Below, piece after piece: positions 9,064 to 18,048 of a stretch of 64,000 nucleotides of DNA (the first letter of the stretch is position 1; the number at the start of each line of letters is the position of its first letter). The notes beneath the pieces were generated by a model, which did no database searches, was not told the origin of the DNA, and worked only from the letters and a program-made list of their open reading frames with translations. Both the position numbers and the translations under genes were made by a program. Where the stretch lies: the NCBI RefSeq assembly GCF_025999095.1, contig NZ_AP024678.1, forward strand, positions 1,147,527 through 1,211,526, in the 5' to 3' direction. Source of the DNA: Thermosynechococcus sp. (GTDB lineage: Bacteria; Cyanobacteriota; Cyanobacteriia; Thermosynechococcales; Thermosynechococcaceae).

Positions 9064-9336
9064 CTAGAAGGCAGAGTTTGCTTGCCCCCCCGCCTGTTTT
9101 GGCTTGGCCTTGTTCACTTTCAGGACTCGCCCTAGCCATGTGGCACCATCAAGATCATCAATGGCAACGGCCTCCTGAGTTTCATCTACCAGTTCGACAA
9201 AAGCAAAGCCCCGTCGCTTACCGGTTTCGCGATCCACCGGCAACACAATCCGGCGAATGGCACCATATTTTTCAAAAACTTCGCGAAGATCGTTTTCAGT
9301 GGCCTCGTAGGAGAGGTTGCCGATGTACAGTGTCAT
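9064..9336 (-). CDS. Single-RRM RNA-binding protein (Rbp family)
   Basis: A 90-residue protein made almost entirely of one RNA-recognition motif. RNP2 is LYIGNL near the N-terminus and RNP1 is KRRGFAFV in the middle. A short basic, glycine-containing tail ends the protein (KPKQAGGQANSAF). Cyanobacterial Rbp proteins of this type bind RNA; several are cold-induced or help localise photosystem mRNAs. Which paralogue this is cannot be told. The 5' region is AT-rich and contains an 11-bp tandem duplication. Confidence 0.92.
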   Translation of the reverse strand: MTLYIGNLSYEATENDLREVFEKYGAIRRIVLPVDRETGKRRGFAFVELVDETQEAVAIDDLDGATWLGRVLKVNKAKPKQAGGQANSAF

Positions 9337-9500
9337 AACCCGAACTCAGAAGCAATTTGAGAATCATGATAGCCTTTTGCCTTGATTTCTCTGTGCGATC
9401 CAGACTACACAGCCGAGGACTTTGCAAAGAAAATTAACGTTTTCTATCGGACTTAAAATATATGGAGGTTAAAAAGAAATTAATCCTTCCCTGTCAGTTA

Positions 9501-9522
9501 ACTGTAATAGCACTGTAATAGC
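9501..9522. repeat. 11-bp perfect tandem duplication
   Basis: ACTGTAATAGC occurs twice head to tail in the intergenic region upstream of the RRM gene. It belongs to a class of short tandem duplications seen across this window. Confidence 0.9.
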
Positions 9523-9540
9523 CGACTACAGCAGTTCAGG

Positions 9541-9567
9541 CAAAAAACAGGCGCCCTGAGGGCGCCC
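9541..9567 (-). terminator. Rho-independent terminator after the proline-rich secreted protein gene
   Basis: A seven-base-pair GC stem (GGCGCCC / GGGCGCC, loop TGA) is followed on the minus strand by TGTTTTTTG. It lies about 25 bases beyond the stop at 9592. Confidence 0.8.
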
Positions 9568-9591
9568 AGGAAAAGTGGATTATGGCTTGGA

Positions 9592-10383
9592 TTATGGTTG
9601 AATGTTGGGCTTCACGCAGCAGCCAGTGGCGACCAACTTAGCATTTAGCACCGCCGTATCGTCTTGAACCAGGAAGCTCAGCCGGCAGCCGTTCAGCCAA
9701 GAGGGCGCAATCGGAATCGTGAGGGTTGTTGTCGTGCCGGCACTCACCCCAGTGTTGGGCCACAGGTACTGCCAGTGCAACACACTGCCGTTTTTCCAGA
9801 GGGAAATGGTGTCATTACCTGCATTAGCGCTTTGGTGCGATTGGCCATTCTGCAGTGCTTTGACGGTGACCACTAGCTTAGCCTTTTGCACCTCGCAGCA
9901 GCGTTCTTTACAGCCCTGCCACTGGAAAGTATGCCGCACGTGACGGTTTGGTGTCGTACCGTTGAAGTTCGGCTCTATCCATTGCGGACCGGGGGTGCTA
10001 GGGAAGTCCGGGCCATAGGGCGTGGTGGTCTGGGGCGGGGGCGCCTGGAGGACAATGGTCTTTGGACAGGGCTTTTGGGGAGCACTCATCAAGTCGGGCG
10101 AGGCTTGGCGCTCCTCGATCTCATCGGGTATGGGTAGCGGCGGCAGTTGACGCAGCGGCACAGGTGATTTCAGAAAGGGTGGGTTTTCGAGCTCTGGCGG
10201 CGCAACCGGTCCCTCAATCGGCGGTTGATTCGGCAGCGTCCGGTCGTTTATGACGCCTGGGGTAAACACGGGCGGAGGCCCCTGTGGCTTTGAGGGCGTT
10301 TGCGCTAGGGAAAGTGTTGCGCCAAAAGTGACAAAAAGAAGAGTAACAATAAAGTTAAGTTTTGTGTTTCTCGAAAGTTTCAT
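9592..10383 (-). CDS. Secreted proline-rich protein of unknown function
   Basis: About 263 residues, with start MKLSRNTKLN chosen because a strong GGAGG lies eight bases upstream; an ATG two codons earlier sits too close to it. A signal peptide ends near TLSLAQ. Residues 30-130 are rich in Pro and charged residues without clear fold. The C-terminal half is a probable beta domain with cysteine clusters (CKERCCEVQ, GCCVKP) and blocks such as HTFQWQGC and VLHWQYLWPNTGVSAGTTTTL. I do not recognise a family. Likely periplasmic or extracellular. Confidence 0.7.
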   Translation of the reverse strand: MKLSRNTKLNFIVTLLFVTFGATLSLAQTPSKPQGPPPVFTPGVINDRTLPNQPPIEGPVAPPELENPPFLKSPVPLRQLPPLPIPDEIEERQASPDLMSAPQKPCPKTIVLQAPPPQTTTPYGPDFPSTPGPQWIEPNFNGTTPNRHVRHTFQWQGCKERCCEVQKAKLVVTVKALQNGQSHQSANAGNDTISLWKNGSVLHWQYLWPNTGVSAGTTTTLTIPIAPSWLNGCRLSFLVQDDTAVLNAKLVATGCCVKPNIQP

Positions 10384-10716
10384 AGTCATCTCCTCCTCCC
10401 TCCCTACATTGGGGAGGGTCTGATGCAATCAATAATCGGTAATAATATGCAAACCCTTGATGTGGGGGGCTTTAGCAGCTTGTGAGGTGCTAGACGCTCA
10501 TAGGGCCGCTTGTGTTCCTATTCTTGTTCCCGATGAAATGGTCACTCCTGAGCATGCTGTCAATTTGTGCCTGTGCCACTGCTGGCATACTTCCACCCAC
10601 AGACTGCGATCAACCTGTCACGATCTAAAGTATCAGCGTTACCTCACTGCCCTGCGCTAGATTGACACCGCAGAATGCTGGTTTAAGCCACTTCTCGTTT
10701 CAGGTAGGACAATAGA
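10384..10716. other. Divergent intergenic region
   Basis: 333 bases between two divergently transcribed secreted-protein genes. The left side holds the strong Shine-Dalgarno of the minus-strand gene (GGGAGGAGGAG). A TTGACA at 10662-10667 could serve the plus-strand gene, but the best downstream -10-like sequence (TTTAAG) is only 14 bases away, so a promoter is unproven. No small gene or structured RNA is convincing here. Confidence 0.4.
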
Positions 10717-11163
10717 ATGATTGCCTTGGCACGATTGAGCTGGTCACTGTCGGTTTTACTGGGAGCTATTGCCCTTTGGTCAGCCAGTGGGTTAGTGATC
10801 GCGGGACCGACACTCCCTTTGGCAGGACAACATCAATTGCCGTTGGCAAATGGACTCTACCTCTTTGGTGAATCTCCCCAACCGCAGCGAGTAGGTCGTA
10901 GTTACATCGTCTTTGCAGTGCAAGATCGTAAGGTTTACGGGGCGCTTTACCTGCCCAATTCCTCCTTTGATTGTTTTCGGGGTACCGTCGGCGATCGCCA
11001 GTTGCAGGTGACGGTTCTGCCGACCTATGAAGAAGAGCCCTACCAAGCAGAAATTGATTTACTCAGTTTCTATAGTTTGCCTCGCTTGAGCCCTAGCGAT
11101 CGCGCCATTTTGGCCACCTGCGCAGCCGAACCACGACCCATTGTCACCCACACAGGAAGCTAG
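10717..11163 (+). CDS. Secreted conserved hypothetical protein
   Basis: 148 residues. An N-terminal hydrophobic stretch (LSWSLSVLLGAIALWSASGLVIA) looks like a signal peptide or anchor. The rest is a small domain with GLYLFGESPQPQRVGRSYIVF and KVYGALYLPNSSFDCFRG, then a tail LSPSDRAILATCAAEPRPIV. Two cysteines could pair outside the cytoplasm. It resembles cyanobacterial periplasmic proteins of unknown role, but I cannot name a family. The malic enzyme gene follows 46 bases later. Confidence 0.7.
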   Translation: MIALARLSWSLSVLLGAIALWSASGLVIAGPTLPLAGQHQLPLANGLYLFGESPQPQRVGRSYIVFAVQDRKVYGALYLPNSSFDCFRGTVGDRQLQVTVLPTYEEEPYQAEIDLLSFYSLPRLSPSDRAILATCAAEPRPIVTHTGS

Positions 11164-11209
11164 GTAGAGGTGTTATCATCAGACAGTACCTTTTGCCATT
11201 AAGTTTTAG

Positions 11210-12598
11210 ATGGTTCAGCTAACCCCGACGCCTGCCTATAGTCTGACTTTGCGATTAGAGACCTCCTTGGATCCGACGGAATTGGGCACTGTTTTGCAGA
11301 TCATTGGCGGGCAACACGGGCAAGTGGATTCCATTACGCTCATTGAGAAAACCGCCAATAAAATCCTACGGGAACTGGTGGTGGTGGCTGCCAGCCGCGA
11401 TCATGCTGAGGCCATTGTCAATGCTGTGCAATCTGACACCCAAGCCACAGTGCTAGAGGTGAGCGATCGCACATTTCGTCTCCATGAGGGGGGCAAAATC
11501 ACCGTTAAAAGCAAGCACCCTCTGCAAGGATATGACGATCTGGCGATGGCCTATACGCCGGGTGTGGGTCGGGTATCCCAGGCGATCGCTGACGATCCAG
11601 ACTTGGTTCACAAACTCACGATTAAAAGCCATACCATTGCCATTGTCAGTGACGGGAGCGCTGTGTTGGGATTGGGCAATATCGGCCCAGAGGCTGCCCT
11701 ACCGGTGATGGAGGGCAAAGCGATGCTCTTTCAAGAATTTGCTGGCTTGGACGCGTTTCCCATCTGCTTGGCCACCCAAGAGGTGGATGAAATCGTTGCC
11801 ACTGTGAAGCGGATCGCCCCTGTCTTTGGGGGCATCAACCTGGAGGATATTAGTGCCCCCCGCTGCTTTGAGATAGAAGCCCGTCTGCAGGGAGAATTGG
11901 ATATCCCTGTGTTTCACGACGACCAGCATGGCACCGCTATTGTCACCCTCGCTGCCCTCAAAAATGCCCTGCAATTGGTGGGTAAATCCTTAGAAACGGT
12001 GCGCATTGTTATCAATGGTGCAGGGGCAGCCGGGATTGCCGTGGCACGACTCCTGCGCAAAGCTGGCGCCAAAGACTTAATTTTATGTAATCGCCGCGGG
12101 ATTCTCTCGGTGCAGGCAGACCTAACTCCTGCTCAACAGGAATTTGCTGTTGCCCAAACGGGAACCCTTGCCGATGCCCTTGTGGATGCCGATGTTTTCA
12201 TTGGCTTGAGTGCCCCTGGCGTCCTCACCGTGGAAATGGTGCAGCGCATGGCCAAGGAAGCGATTGTTTTTGCGATGGCCAATCCCGTGCCGGAAATCCA
12301 ACCCGAACTCATCTCTAACCATGTGGCAGTGGTGGCTACCGGCCGCAGTGACTATCCGAATCAAATCAACAATGTGCTGGCCTTTCCGGGGGTGTTTAAG
12401 GGTACCCTTGCCTGTCGGGCACCGCGAATGACCGCGGAGATGTTCCTCGCGGCAGCGGAGGCGATTGCGGCCTTGGTGAGTCCCTCTGAACTACAGGCCG
12501 CCTATATTATTCCCTCGGTGTTTGATCCACGGGTGGCAGCGGCCGTCGCCCAGGCAGTGGCGGACTGCGGGCGATCGCTGGGGTTAGCGCGTGCCTAG
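11210..12598 (+). CDS. NAD(P)-dependent malic enzyme with N-terminal ACT-like domain
   Basis: A 462-residue oxidative decarboxylase converting malate to pyruvate and CO2. Residues about 10-85 form an ACT-like regulatory domain. The catalytic part has AYTPGVG, VSDGSAVLGLGNIGPEA, GGINLEDISAP and HDDQHGTAIV (metal and malate binding). A Rossmann motif, INGAGAAGIAVARLL, follows. Length and domain order match the cyanobacterial enzyme called Me. Cofactor preference cannot be settled by eye. Its stop lies three bases from the convergent SLH-protein gene. Confidence 0.93.
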   Translation: MVQLTPTPAYSLTLRLETSLDPTELGTVLQIIGGQHGQVDSITLIEKTANKILRELVVVAASRDHAEAIVNAVQSDTQATVLEVSDRTFRLHEGGKITVKSKHPLQGYDDLAMAYTPGVGRVSQAIADDPDLVHKLTIKSHTIAIVSDGSAVLGLGNIGPEAALPVMEGKAMLFQEFAGLDAFPICLATQEVDEIVATVKRIAPVFGGINLEDISAPRCFEIEARLQGELDIPVFHDDQHGTAIVTLAALKNALQLVGKSLETVRIVINGAGAAGIAVARLLRKAGAKDLILCNRRGILSVQADLTPAQQEFAVAQTGTLADALVDADVFIGLSAPGVLTVEMVQRMAKEAIVFAMANPVPEIQPELISNHVAVVATGRSDYPNQINNVLAFPGVFKGTLACRAPRMTAEMFLAAAEAIAALVSPSELQAAYIIPSVFDPRVAAAVAQAVADCGRSLGLARA

Positions 12599-12601
12599 TC
12601 T

Positions 12602-13960
12602 CTATTGCGGGACAGTAAAGGACTGAGTCAGGGTCAGGCCCAAATCCGTATTGGCATCAACAACTACTAGTCGCTGCACGGCCGGATCAATCACACCCCC
12701 AATCGTGGCACCGGCGGCAGCACCGGTAATCACTTTTTCGGGCGTAATCTTGCGATCGCCAATCACCGCTGAAGCACCGGTGGCAACGGCTGCCCCAATT
12801 AGGGTATCCCGAATAATTGAAGTTGCCGGACGCCCCTGATTGGTTTCAATGGCTGCGCCCGTTGCCGCTCCCGTCAGGACCTTCAAGGGGGTAATCTTTT
12901 GATTGCCCAGCAGGCCAGACAATCCAGCAGCCACCGCTGACCCAATGGCCGCATTGCGGAAGACATTGCCAATGTTGGGGTCACGGGCATCGCGAATGGT
13001 ACGAATGACTTGGGAATTGGCGGCGATCGGTAGCTGGCGGTTATTGATCACTACTGTATTCGCCACAAACTGGGAGCCTCCTTGGGCAGGCTGGATCTGG
13101 CCAAAAATTTCACTGCCCACGGGAATGACGACTCGACCCTGACGATCGCGGACATCGGCAGCTGTCACCAAGCGCAGGGCAATCGTTTCACTGGGACTCA
13201 AAACAATCCGCTCTGCATCAGGAAAACGAGCCGGAATCTGTTGACCAGCCGGCAGTGCAATGGGTGAAGTGGTGACTGCACCCGCAATGTATTGTGTTGG
13301 GACAAGGGCTTGGGCACCGGGGGCACGGGTTGCCTGACAAAGGAATGCCGCAATATCGGCACGGGTGGCCAGTTGATTAGGGCCAAAAACTTGCACATTG
13401 GGATAGTTGACCACCACCTGTTTAGCTGTAGCCGCAGCTACACCGGCTCGTCCGTAGGCGGGAATCGCAGCCCCATCATTGAACTGGGCTAAGACCCCGT
13501 CCACAGAAGGCGGTGTGGGATACTGCAAGCCGCTGGCAAGGGCAACAATTGCCTGAACGCGAGGAATATTTTGATTGGGCTGAAAAACATTGCCGGGGTA
13601 GCCACTCAAGAAGCCGGTACGGGTGGCGTTTTGAATCGCACTCGCTGCCCAAAACGTGCTGGGGACATCGTTAAACGTACCGGGGGCGCGTACCACTGGG
13701 GCATTGGGAAACGCCTTTCCCAGCATGGCTGCGTATTCAGCCCGTGTGACTGCCGCAAAGGGGCGAAATGTGCCATCGGGATAGCCGCTGATAATGTTGC
13801 GACTGGCAAGGTGGTCAATACAGGCCTGTGCCCAAATACCTTGGGTATCGGTAAAACGGGATTGGGCTTGAGCCGGAACAGTGGCTAGAAAGGCAAGGGT
13901 ACTAGAACTCATTAAACCGCAGCTCAGAAGGGCCAAGCTGCGCTGTGCTGGGCTCTGCAT
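12602..13960 (-). CDS. SLH-domain cell-surface protein with glycine-rich C-terminus
   Basis: About 452 residues, with start MQSPAQRS (GGAGAG seven bases upstream). A signal peptide ends near VPAQAQ. Three SLH repeats follow: FTDTQGIWAQACIDHLASRN..., FNDVPSTFWAASAIQNATRTG... and FNDGAAIPAYGRAGVAAATA.... These bind peptidoglycan-linked polymer. The second half has a beta segment (IPARFPDAERIVLSPSETIAL) and two related glycine-zipper units, each starting with a (N/D)xKITPxKVxTGAA pattern. No outer-membrane barrel of the cyanobacterial SLH-porin type is visible. Probably an envelope structural or tethering protein. Confidence 0.85.
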   Translation of the reverse strand: MQSPAQRSLALLSCGLMSSSTLAFLATVPAQAQSRFTDTQGIWAQACIDHLASRNIISGYPDGTFRPFAAVTRAEYAAMLGKAFPNAPVVRAPGTFNDVPSTFWAASAIQNATRTGFLSGYPGNVFQPNQNIPRVQAIVALASGLQYPTPPSVDGVLAQFNDGAAIPAYGRAGVAAATAKQVVVNYPNVQVFGPNQLATRADIAAFLCQATRAPGAQALVPTQYIAGAVTTSPIALPAGQQIPARFPDAERIVLSPSETIALRLVTAADVRDRQGRVVIPVGSEIFGQIQPAQGGSQFVANTVVINNRQLPIAANSQVIRTIRDARDPNIGNVFRNAAIGSAVAAGLSGLLGNQKITPLKVLTGAATGAAIETNQGRPATSIIRDTLIGAAVATGASAVIGDRKITPEKVITGAAAGATIGGVIDPAVQRLVVVDANTDLGLTLTQSFTVPQ

Positions 13961-14086
13961 TGCAAATCTCTCCAAGTAAGACGATATTAAAAAACTTAGC
14001 TGCGAGGGCTGACCCCTCAGCGGCTTTGATGGGGAAAACACGCCAAGGGTTGACTCTGCCGATTCCCATAGACGCAGCGCCGTAGA

Positions 14087-15964
14087 TTAGGTTCCTTTGG
14101 GGGTAGGGGCTTCACTGGGGACAAGAACTGATTCCACTTGGGTATTCATCTGCCAGCCAGAAATAAGGGCGGCCGGCAGTGTGTGGGGTTTGGGGCTGTG
14201 GAGCAGGTAAATCAGGCGATCGCCCACTTGCCACTCTTCATTGGCTCGCACCACCCGCAATCCCTCTGGCCGTTCCACTAGGAGGGGAAGTACTTTCCCA
14301 GAGCGTATCAAGGCATCAAGGTGCTGGCGTTGCAATTGCGATCGCTCCTCCTCAATGACCAGTTCCCCAAGACGAACTGCCTCAGTGCTGATATATTGAT
14401 TCCATGTTTTGATCGACAGTTGTGGGGCAAAGGCTGGACTCAACCCCAAGGGACAATCCTCTAACTCAAGGGCAGCCAGGACCCGTGGCGGATGAAATTC
14501 TTCGAGGACGCGCTGTGCCAACACTGCATTCACCTCTGTGTTGCTGGTAACCGCCAAATAGGTGCCCAACTGGGTAATGCCGGCCTCCTGCAAGATATTC
14601 AAGTCAAGGGCACTGCTGAGATAGACGGGCAGATGGTCACGGCGAGCCTGCTCCACCGCCTCTGGATCGGTGTCAATCATCACCACCTCTTCGCCGCGAT
14701 CGCGCAAAATCCGCGCCAGCAGCCTACCGAGGGGGGTGCAGCCGGCAATCATCACCCCCGAAGCCCCTTGGGCACGGACATGCAGCTGAGTGGCCACCCA
14801 ACGCGCTGTTAAGCCTTGGCCAAACACCGTCATCAGGATCGTTAGAAAGACTTGTCCCTTAATGGCATCCCCGCCACTCATGCCGGCATTGGTCAGGGTA
14901 ATGGCAAAGAGCGATGCCACCGAGGCCGCCACAATTCCCCGCGGGGCAATCCAACTGAGGAAGGCCTTCTGTTGCCAACTGAGATCACTGCCCCAGGTGC
15001 ACAGCACCACGCCGAGGGGGCGAATGATCAACATCAGACACAGAACCGTGAGCACCCCCGACCAACCGAGCTCCAACAGACCCGCGATCGACAGATCGGC
15101 AGCCAAGAGCACAAACAACACTGAAATCGAAAGGGTACTTAATTGTCCCTTAAAGCGGCGCAGCAGGCGCTCCCCCGGCACTTCACCCCAGCGCAGTACC
15201 AAGCCGAGAACGACGGCCATCATCAGACCCGACTCGCTCACCAGTTGATCGGAGAGCCAAAACAAGCCCCAAAGAACCGCCAGCACCAGTAAATTGCGGA
15301 GATCGTCGGCGAGAAACCAGGCGCGACGCAGAAAGCGGCTGAGAAACCAGCCACCGATGCCCCCCATCAAGGCACCCACAGCCAAACGCTGACCAATGCC
15401 AAGGGCGATCGCCCCCATGCCGAGGTCTTGATTGAGCACTACGTTCAGCACGACAACCGCCAGAATAGCCCCAATGGGGTCAATGAGCACGCCTTCCCCT
15501 TCTAGAATCACGGCCAACTTGTGCTCGACACCCACTTGGCGCAGCAGGGGACCGACAACCGTCGGTCCCGTCACCACCACAAGGGAGGCATAGAGAAAGG
15601 CCAGTTGCCAAGGAAACTCACCAATCCAGTGGGCAGCCATTGCCCCCGCCACAAACGTAACCAATCCCCCCAGCGTCACTAGCTTCCACAGACTACCTGT
15701 AATATCTTGGTCGGCACGACTGAGATCTAAGCTCAGCCCCCCTTCAAAAAGAATGAGGGCAACGCAGAGGGGAACCAAAACTTCTATGCCCTCCCCCAAC
15801 ACTTCGGGATGAACCCATCCCAAGCCGCTTGGCCCTGAGAGAATCCCTACCAGTAACAACAGGACAATGCTGGGCAGCCGTAGCCAGTGAGCAGCCACTT
15901 GGGCGCCAATGCCCAGAACAACTGTGATCACGAACAAGGCGGTGAGTGCGGCACTACTTTCCAT
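14087..15964 (-). CDS. CPA-type cation/proton antiporter with C-terminal TrkA domains
   Basis: About 625 residues, with start ATG 15964 (GGAGG five bases upstream; GTG 15976 is an alternative). About 12 membrane helices span residues 1-390. Blocks such as LFEGGLSLDLSRADQ, GEGVLIDPIGAILAVVVL and SWIAPRGIVAASVASLFA mark the Na+/H+ exchanger fold. A RCK/TrkA-N nucleotide-binding domain follows (ASGVMIAGCTPLGRLLARIL, then MIDTDPEAVEQAR), then a TrkA-C-like segment near VGDRLIYLL. It probably exchanges Na+ or K+ for protons. Ion choice is not visible. Confidence 0.9.
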   Translation of the reverse strand: MESSAALTALFVITVVLGIGAQVAAHWLRLPSIVLLLLVGILSGPSGLGWVHPEVLGEGIEVLVPLCVALILFEGGLSLDLSRADQDITGSLWKLVTLGGLVTFVAGAMAAHWIGEFPWQLAFLYASLVVVTGPTVVGPLLRQVGVEHKLAVILEGEGVLIDPIGAILAVVVLNVVLNQDLGMGAIALGIGQRLAVGALMGGIGGWFLSRFLRRAWFLADDLRNLLVLAVLWGLFWLSDQLVSESGLMMAVVLGLVLRWGEVPGERLLRRFKGQLSTLSISVLFVLLAADLSIAGLLELGWSGVLTVLCLMLIIRPLGVVLCTWGSDLSWQQKAFLSWIAPRGIVAASVASLFAITLTNAGMSGGDAIKGQVFLTILMTVFGQGLTARWVATQLHVRAQGASGVMIAGCTPLGRLLARILRDRGEEVVMIDTDPEAVEQARRDHLPVYLSSALDLNILQEAGITQLGTYLAVTSNTEVNAVLAQRVLEEFHPPRVLAALELEDCPLGLSPAFAPQLSIKTWNQYISTEAVRLGELVIEEERSQLQRQHLDALIRSGKVLPLLVERPEGLRVVRANEEWQVGDRLIYLLHSPKPHTLPAALISGWQMNTQVESVLVPSEAPTPKGT

Positions 15965-16161
15965 GGCAGCCTCCACAGAGGTTTAGGCGTTTAGGGCTAG
16001 ACTGGCGGGCAAGCGTTCCTCCTTGTTTTACGTCAAAGTTCAATACTGGACTGTTGCATTTGTCACACCCCATTGCCGGGGAACCTGATTACAGGATACT
16101 GGAAGTCCTTAAGCACTAGCAATTTCAGTTAATTTTGCTAAGGTTTGCCGACAGCAAGGGG

Positions 16162-16464
16162 CTACAGCCCGCTTTGGGATCGCCACCACAGCCATGCCGC
16201 TGCCCCACAGAGGGTACAGTTGCCAAGGAATGTGAGCAGGGCTTGCAGATCCACCAACCAAGACAGTGTCACTGCATTATCGAAGTAATGCCACGTACAG
16301 GCACACATGGCACTCACTAAAGCCGGCAACATTGCCCAAGCTAACCATCGCCATCCTTGCTCTGGACGGCGGCGATCCAGTTGTGCCACAAACCAAATCG
16401 CCGCCATCCACTCCAGGACACTGGAAATATGCACCATCCACGTGGGAATTGATAGAGCGTGCAT
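16162..16464 (-). CDS. ycf49: Ycf49-like (DUF2499) membrane protein
   Basis: A 100-residue membrane protein with about three helices. The blocks ALSIPTWMVHISSVLEWMAA, WAMLPALVSAMCACTWHYFDN and LVDLQALLTFLGNCTLCGAA match the cyanobacterial/plastid Ycf49 family (DUF2499) as I know it. Its ATG shares one base with the TAA stop of the alcohol dehydrogenase gene (TAATG), so translation is probably coupled. Role unknown; a thylakoid or plasma-membrane location is assumed. Confidence 0.85.
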   Translation of the reverse strand: MHALSIPTWMVHISSVLEWMAAIWFVAQLDRRRPEQGWRWLAWAMLPALVSAMCACTWHYFDNAVTLSWLVDLQALLTFLGNCTLCGAAAWLWWRSQSGL

Positions 16465-17516
16465 TAGGACTCTGGATAGATGAGGATTTTGTAAGTCTGC
16501 GGGGTGGGATGCACTGCCCGTTCCACTGCCTCGGCCAGTTGCGCCAAGGGATAGCGATCGCTCACAAGGGCTTTGACATCAATACGGCGGTTAAAGATAA
16601 TGTCGCAGGCAAGGGACTGCAAGCGATAGGAGGAGCTATAGCTCCCCATGAGGTCAATCTCACGGCGGTAGAGAATATTGGGATTGAGGGGAATCTCCAC
16701 TTCATCGGGAAACTCGGCAAAAAATAGGATTTTGCCCCCCTTGCGCGTACACTCTAGGGCTTGGCAAAAGGCTTTTTCACTGGGGACCGCCAAGAGACTG
16801 ACGTCTACCCCCAAGCCTTGGGTGAGGGCCTGCACCTTGGCACTGAGATCCCGATCGCGGGCATCAAAGGCGGCAGCAGCCCCTACTTCCTTGGCTTTAG
16901 CTATCCGCGAGGGTAGGAGATCGGTGGCGATCGCCCGCGCCCCAAAGAGATTCACCAACATAATAAACATCAGGCCAATGGGCCCTGCTCCCGTAATCAA
17001 GACTGTTTGACCGGGAGCGATCCCCGCTTTTTTGACTGCCTTCAGGCAACAGTTGGTGGGTTCAACGAAGCTGGCTTCCTCATCGCTAATATGATCGGGA
17101 ATGGGAATCAGTCCCCCATGCTCCACAATGTGTCCCGGCACTTTCACATACTCCGCGAAGCCACCACCACTGGGAATAAAGCCTGCGGTTGTCGTTACTG
17201 TTTTATAGACGTGACACATGGAGTAGTTTTCGTTCAAGCAGTAGGCGCAGCGCATACAGGGGATATGGTGCATGACCACCACCCGCTGGCCCACTTGCCA
17301 ACCCGTCACGGCATCGCCCACTGCGGCAATTTCACCCGCTGTTTCATGGCCAAAAATACGGGGCGGTTCATAGAGGGGATAGCGAATTTTCTTGATGTCC
17401 GATTGGCACAACCCAACCACTCTGACCCGCACTAGCACTTCATCGGCAGCAATCTCAGGAATCGGAATCTCTTCGTAGCTGAGTTGATTGACCCCTCGGA
17501 ACACTTGGGCTTTCAT
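16464..17516 (-). CDS. Zinc-dependent medium-chain alcohol dehydrogenase (sorbitol/threonine-dehydrogenase-like)
   Basis: About 350 residues, with start MKAQVFRG at 17516. GLCQSDIKKI (catalytic Cys) and GHETAGEI (catalytic His-Glu) are present. CMRCAYCLNENYSMC is the four-cysteine structural zinc loop, and ITGAGPIGLMFIM the nucleotide-binding motif. The family oxidises polyols or secondary alcohols with NAD(P). Substrate is not evident. It is transcribed away from the CRISPR array, whose first repeat lies 84 bases upstream, and is coupled to ycf49 downstream. Confidence 0.9.
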   Translation of the reverse strand: MKAQVFRGVNQLSYEEIPIPEIAADEVLVRVRVVGLCQSDIKKIRYPLYEPPRIFGHETAGEIAAVGDAVTGWQVGQRVVVMHHIPCMRCAYCLNENYSMCHVYKTVTTTAGFIPSGGGFAEYVKVPGHIVEHGGLIPIPDHISDEEASFVEPTNCCLKAVKKAGIAPGQTVLITGAGPIGLMFIMLVNLFGARAIATDLLPSRIAKAKEVGAAAAFDARDRDLSAKVQALTQGLGVDVSLLAVPSEKAFCQALECTRKGGKILFFAEFPDEVEIPLNPNILYRREIDLMGSYSSSYRLQSLACDIIFNRRIDVKALVSDRYPLAQLAEAVERAVHPTPQTYKILIYPES

Positions 17517-17599
17517 GGAGACCTTGGCAAACTCGTCACCCCTCAAGATAATTGCCCCTTGCGCTGAGAGCAAGTCTTGATGATACTGCTTTTTGACTT

Positions 17600-18048
17600 G
17601 TGCTCAACGCCTTACGGCATCAGAGGTAGAGGCACTGAGTAGTGGCGAGTGATTAGTGACTAGGTGCTCAACGCCTTACGGCGTCAGAGGTAGAGGCACG
17701 GGAGAAGTCGCGGGGTATCTTCCTCGGTTTGAGGTGCTCAACGCCTTACGGCATCAGAGGTAGAGGCACATGGCGGCTCCACTGGAGCAGATTCAGTTTG
17801 TCAAGTGCTCAACGCCTTACGGCATCAGAGGTAGAGGCACCTTCTGGTTTGAGTTCTCTTAGTTCCTTTTCGTGCTCAACGCCTTACGGCATCAGAGGTA
17901 GAGGCACTTCTTACCACCGACGTCGCTGCTGTAGTTGAGTCGTGCTCAACGCCTTACGGCATCAGAGGTAGAGGCACGCAGATGTTATTGAAAGCGTGGA
18001 AACGCTAGACCTGTGCTCAACGCCTTACGGCATCAGAGGTAGAGGCAC
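17600..18048. CRISPR. CRISPR array, 7 repeats of 36 bp, no cas genes in window
   Basis: Repeats at 17600-17635, 17664-17699, 17734-17769, 17805-17840, 17872-17907, 17942-17977 and 18013-18048. Each begins GTGCTCAACGCC, has the small palindrome GCCTTACGGC inside, and ends AGGTAGAGGCAC; the ends share an inverted GTGC. Six copies are identical; the second has G instead of A at 17683. Spacers are 28, 34, 35, 31, 34 and 35 bases and unrelated to each other. The variant repeat near the left end and the AT-rich right flank suggest the leader is on the right and transcription runs leftward (inference). The type is not assignable from the repeat alone. Confidence 0.97.

Noticed and set aside
10457-10660. 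67-codon frame between two divergent genes
   Set aside because: TTG start, no ribosome-binding site, no protein-like pattern; treated as intergenic.
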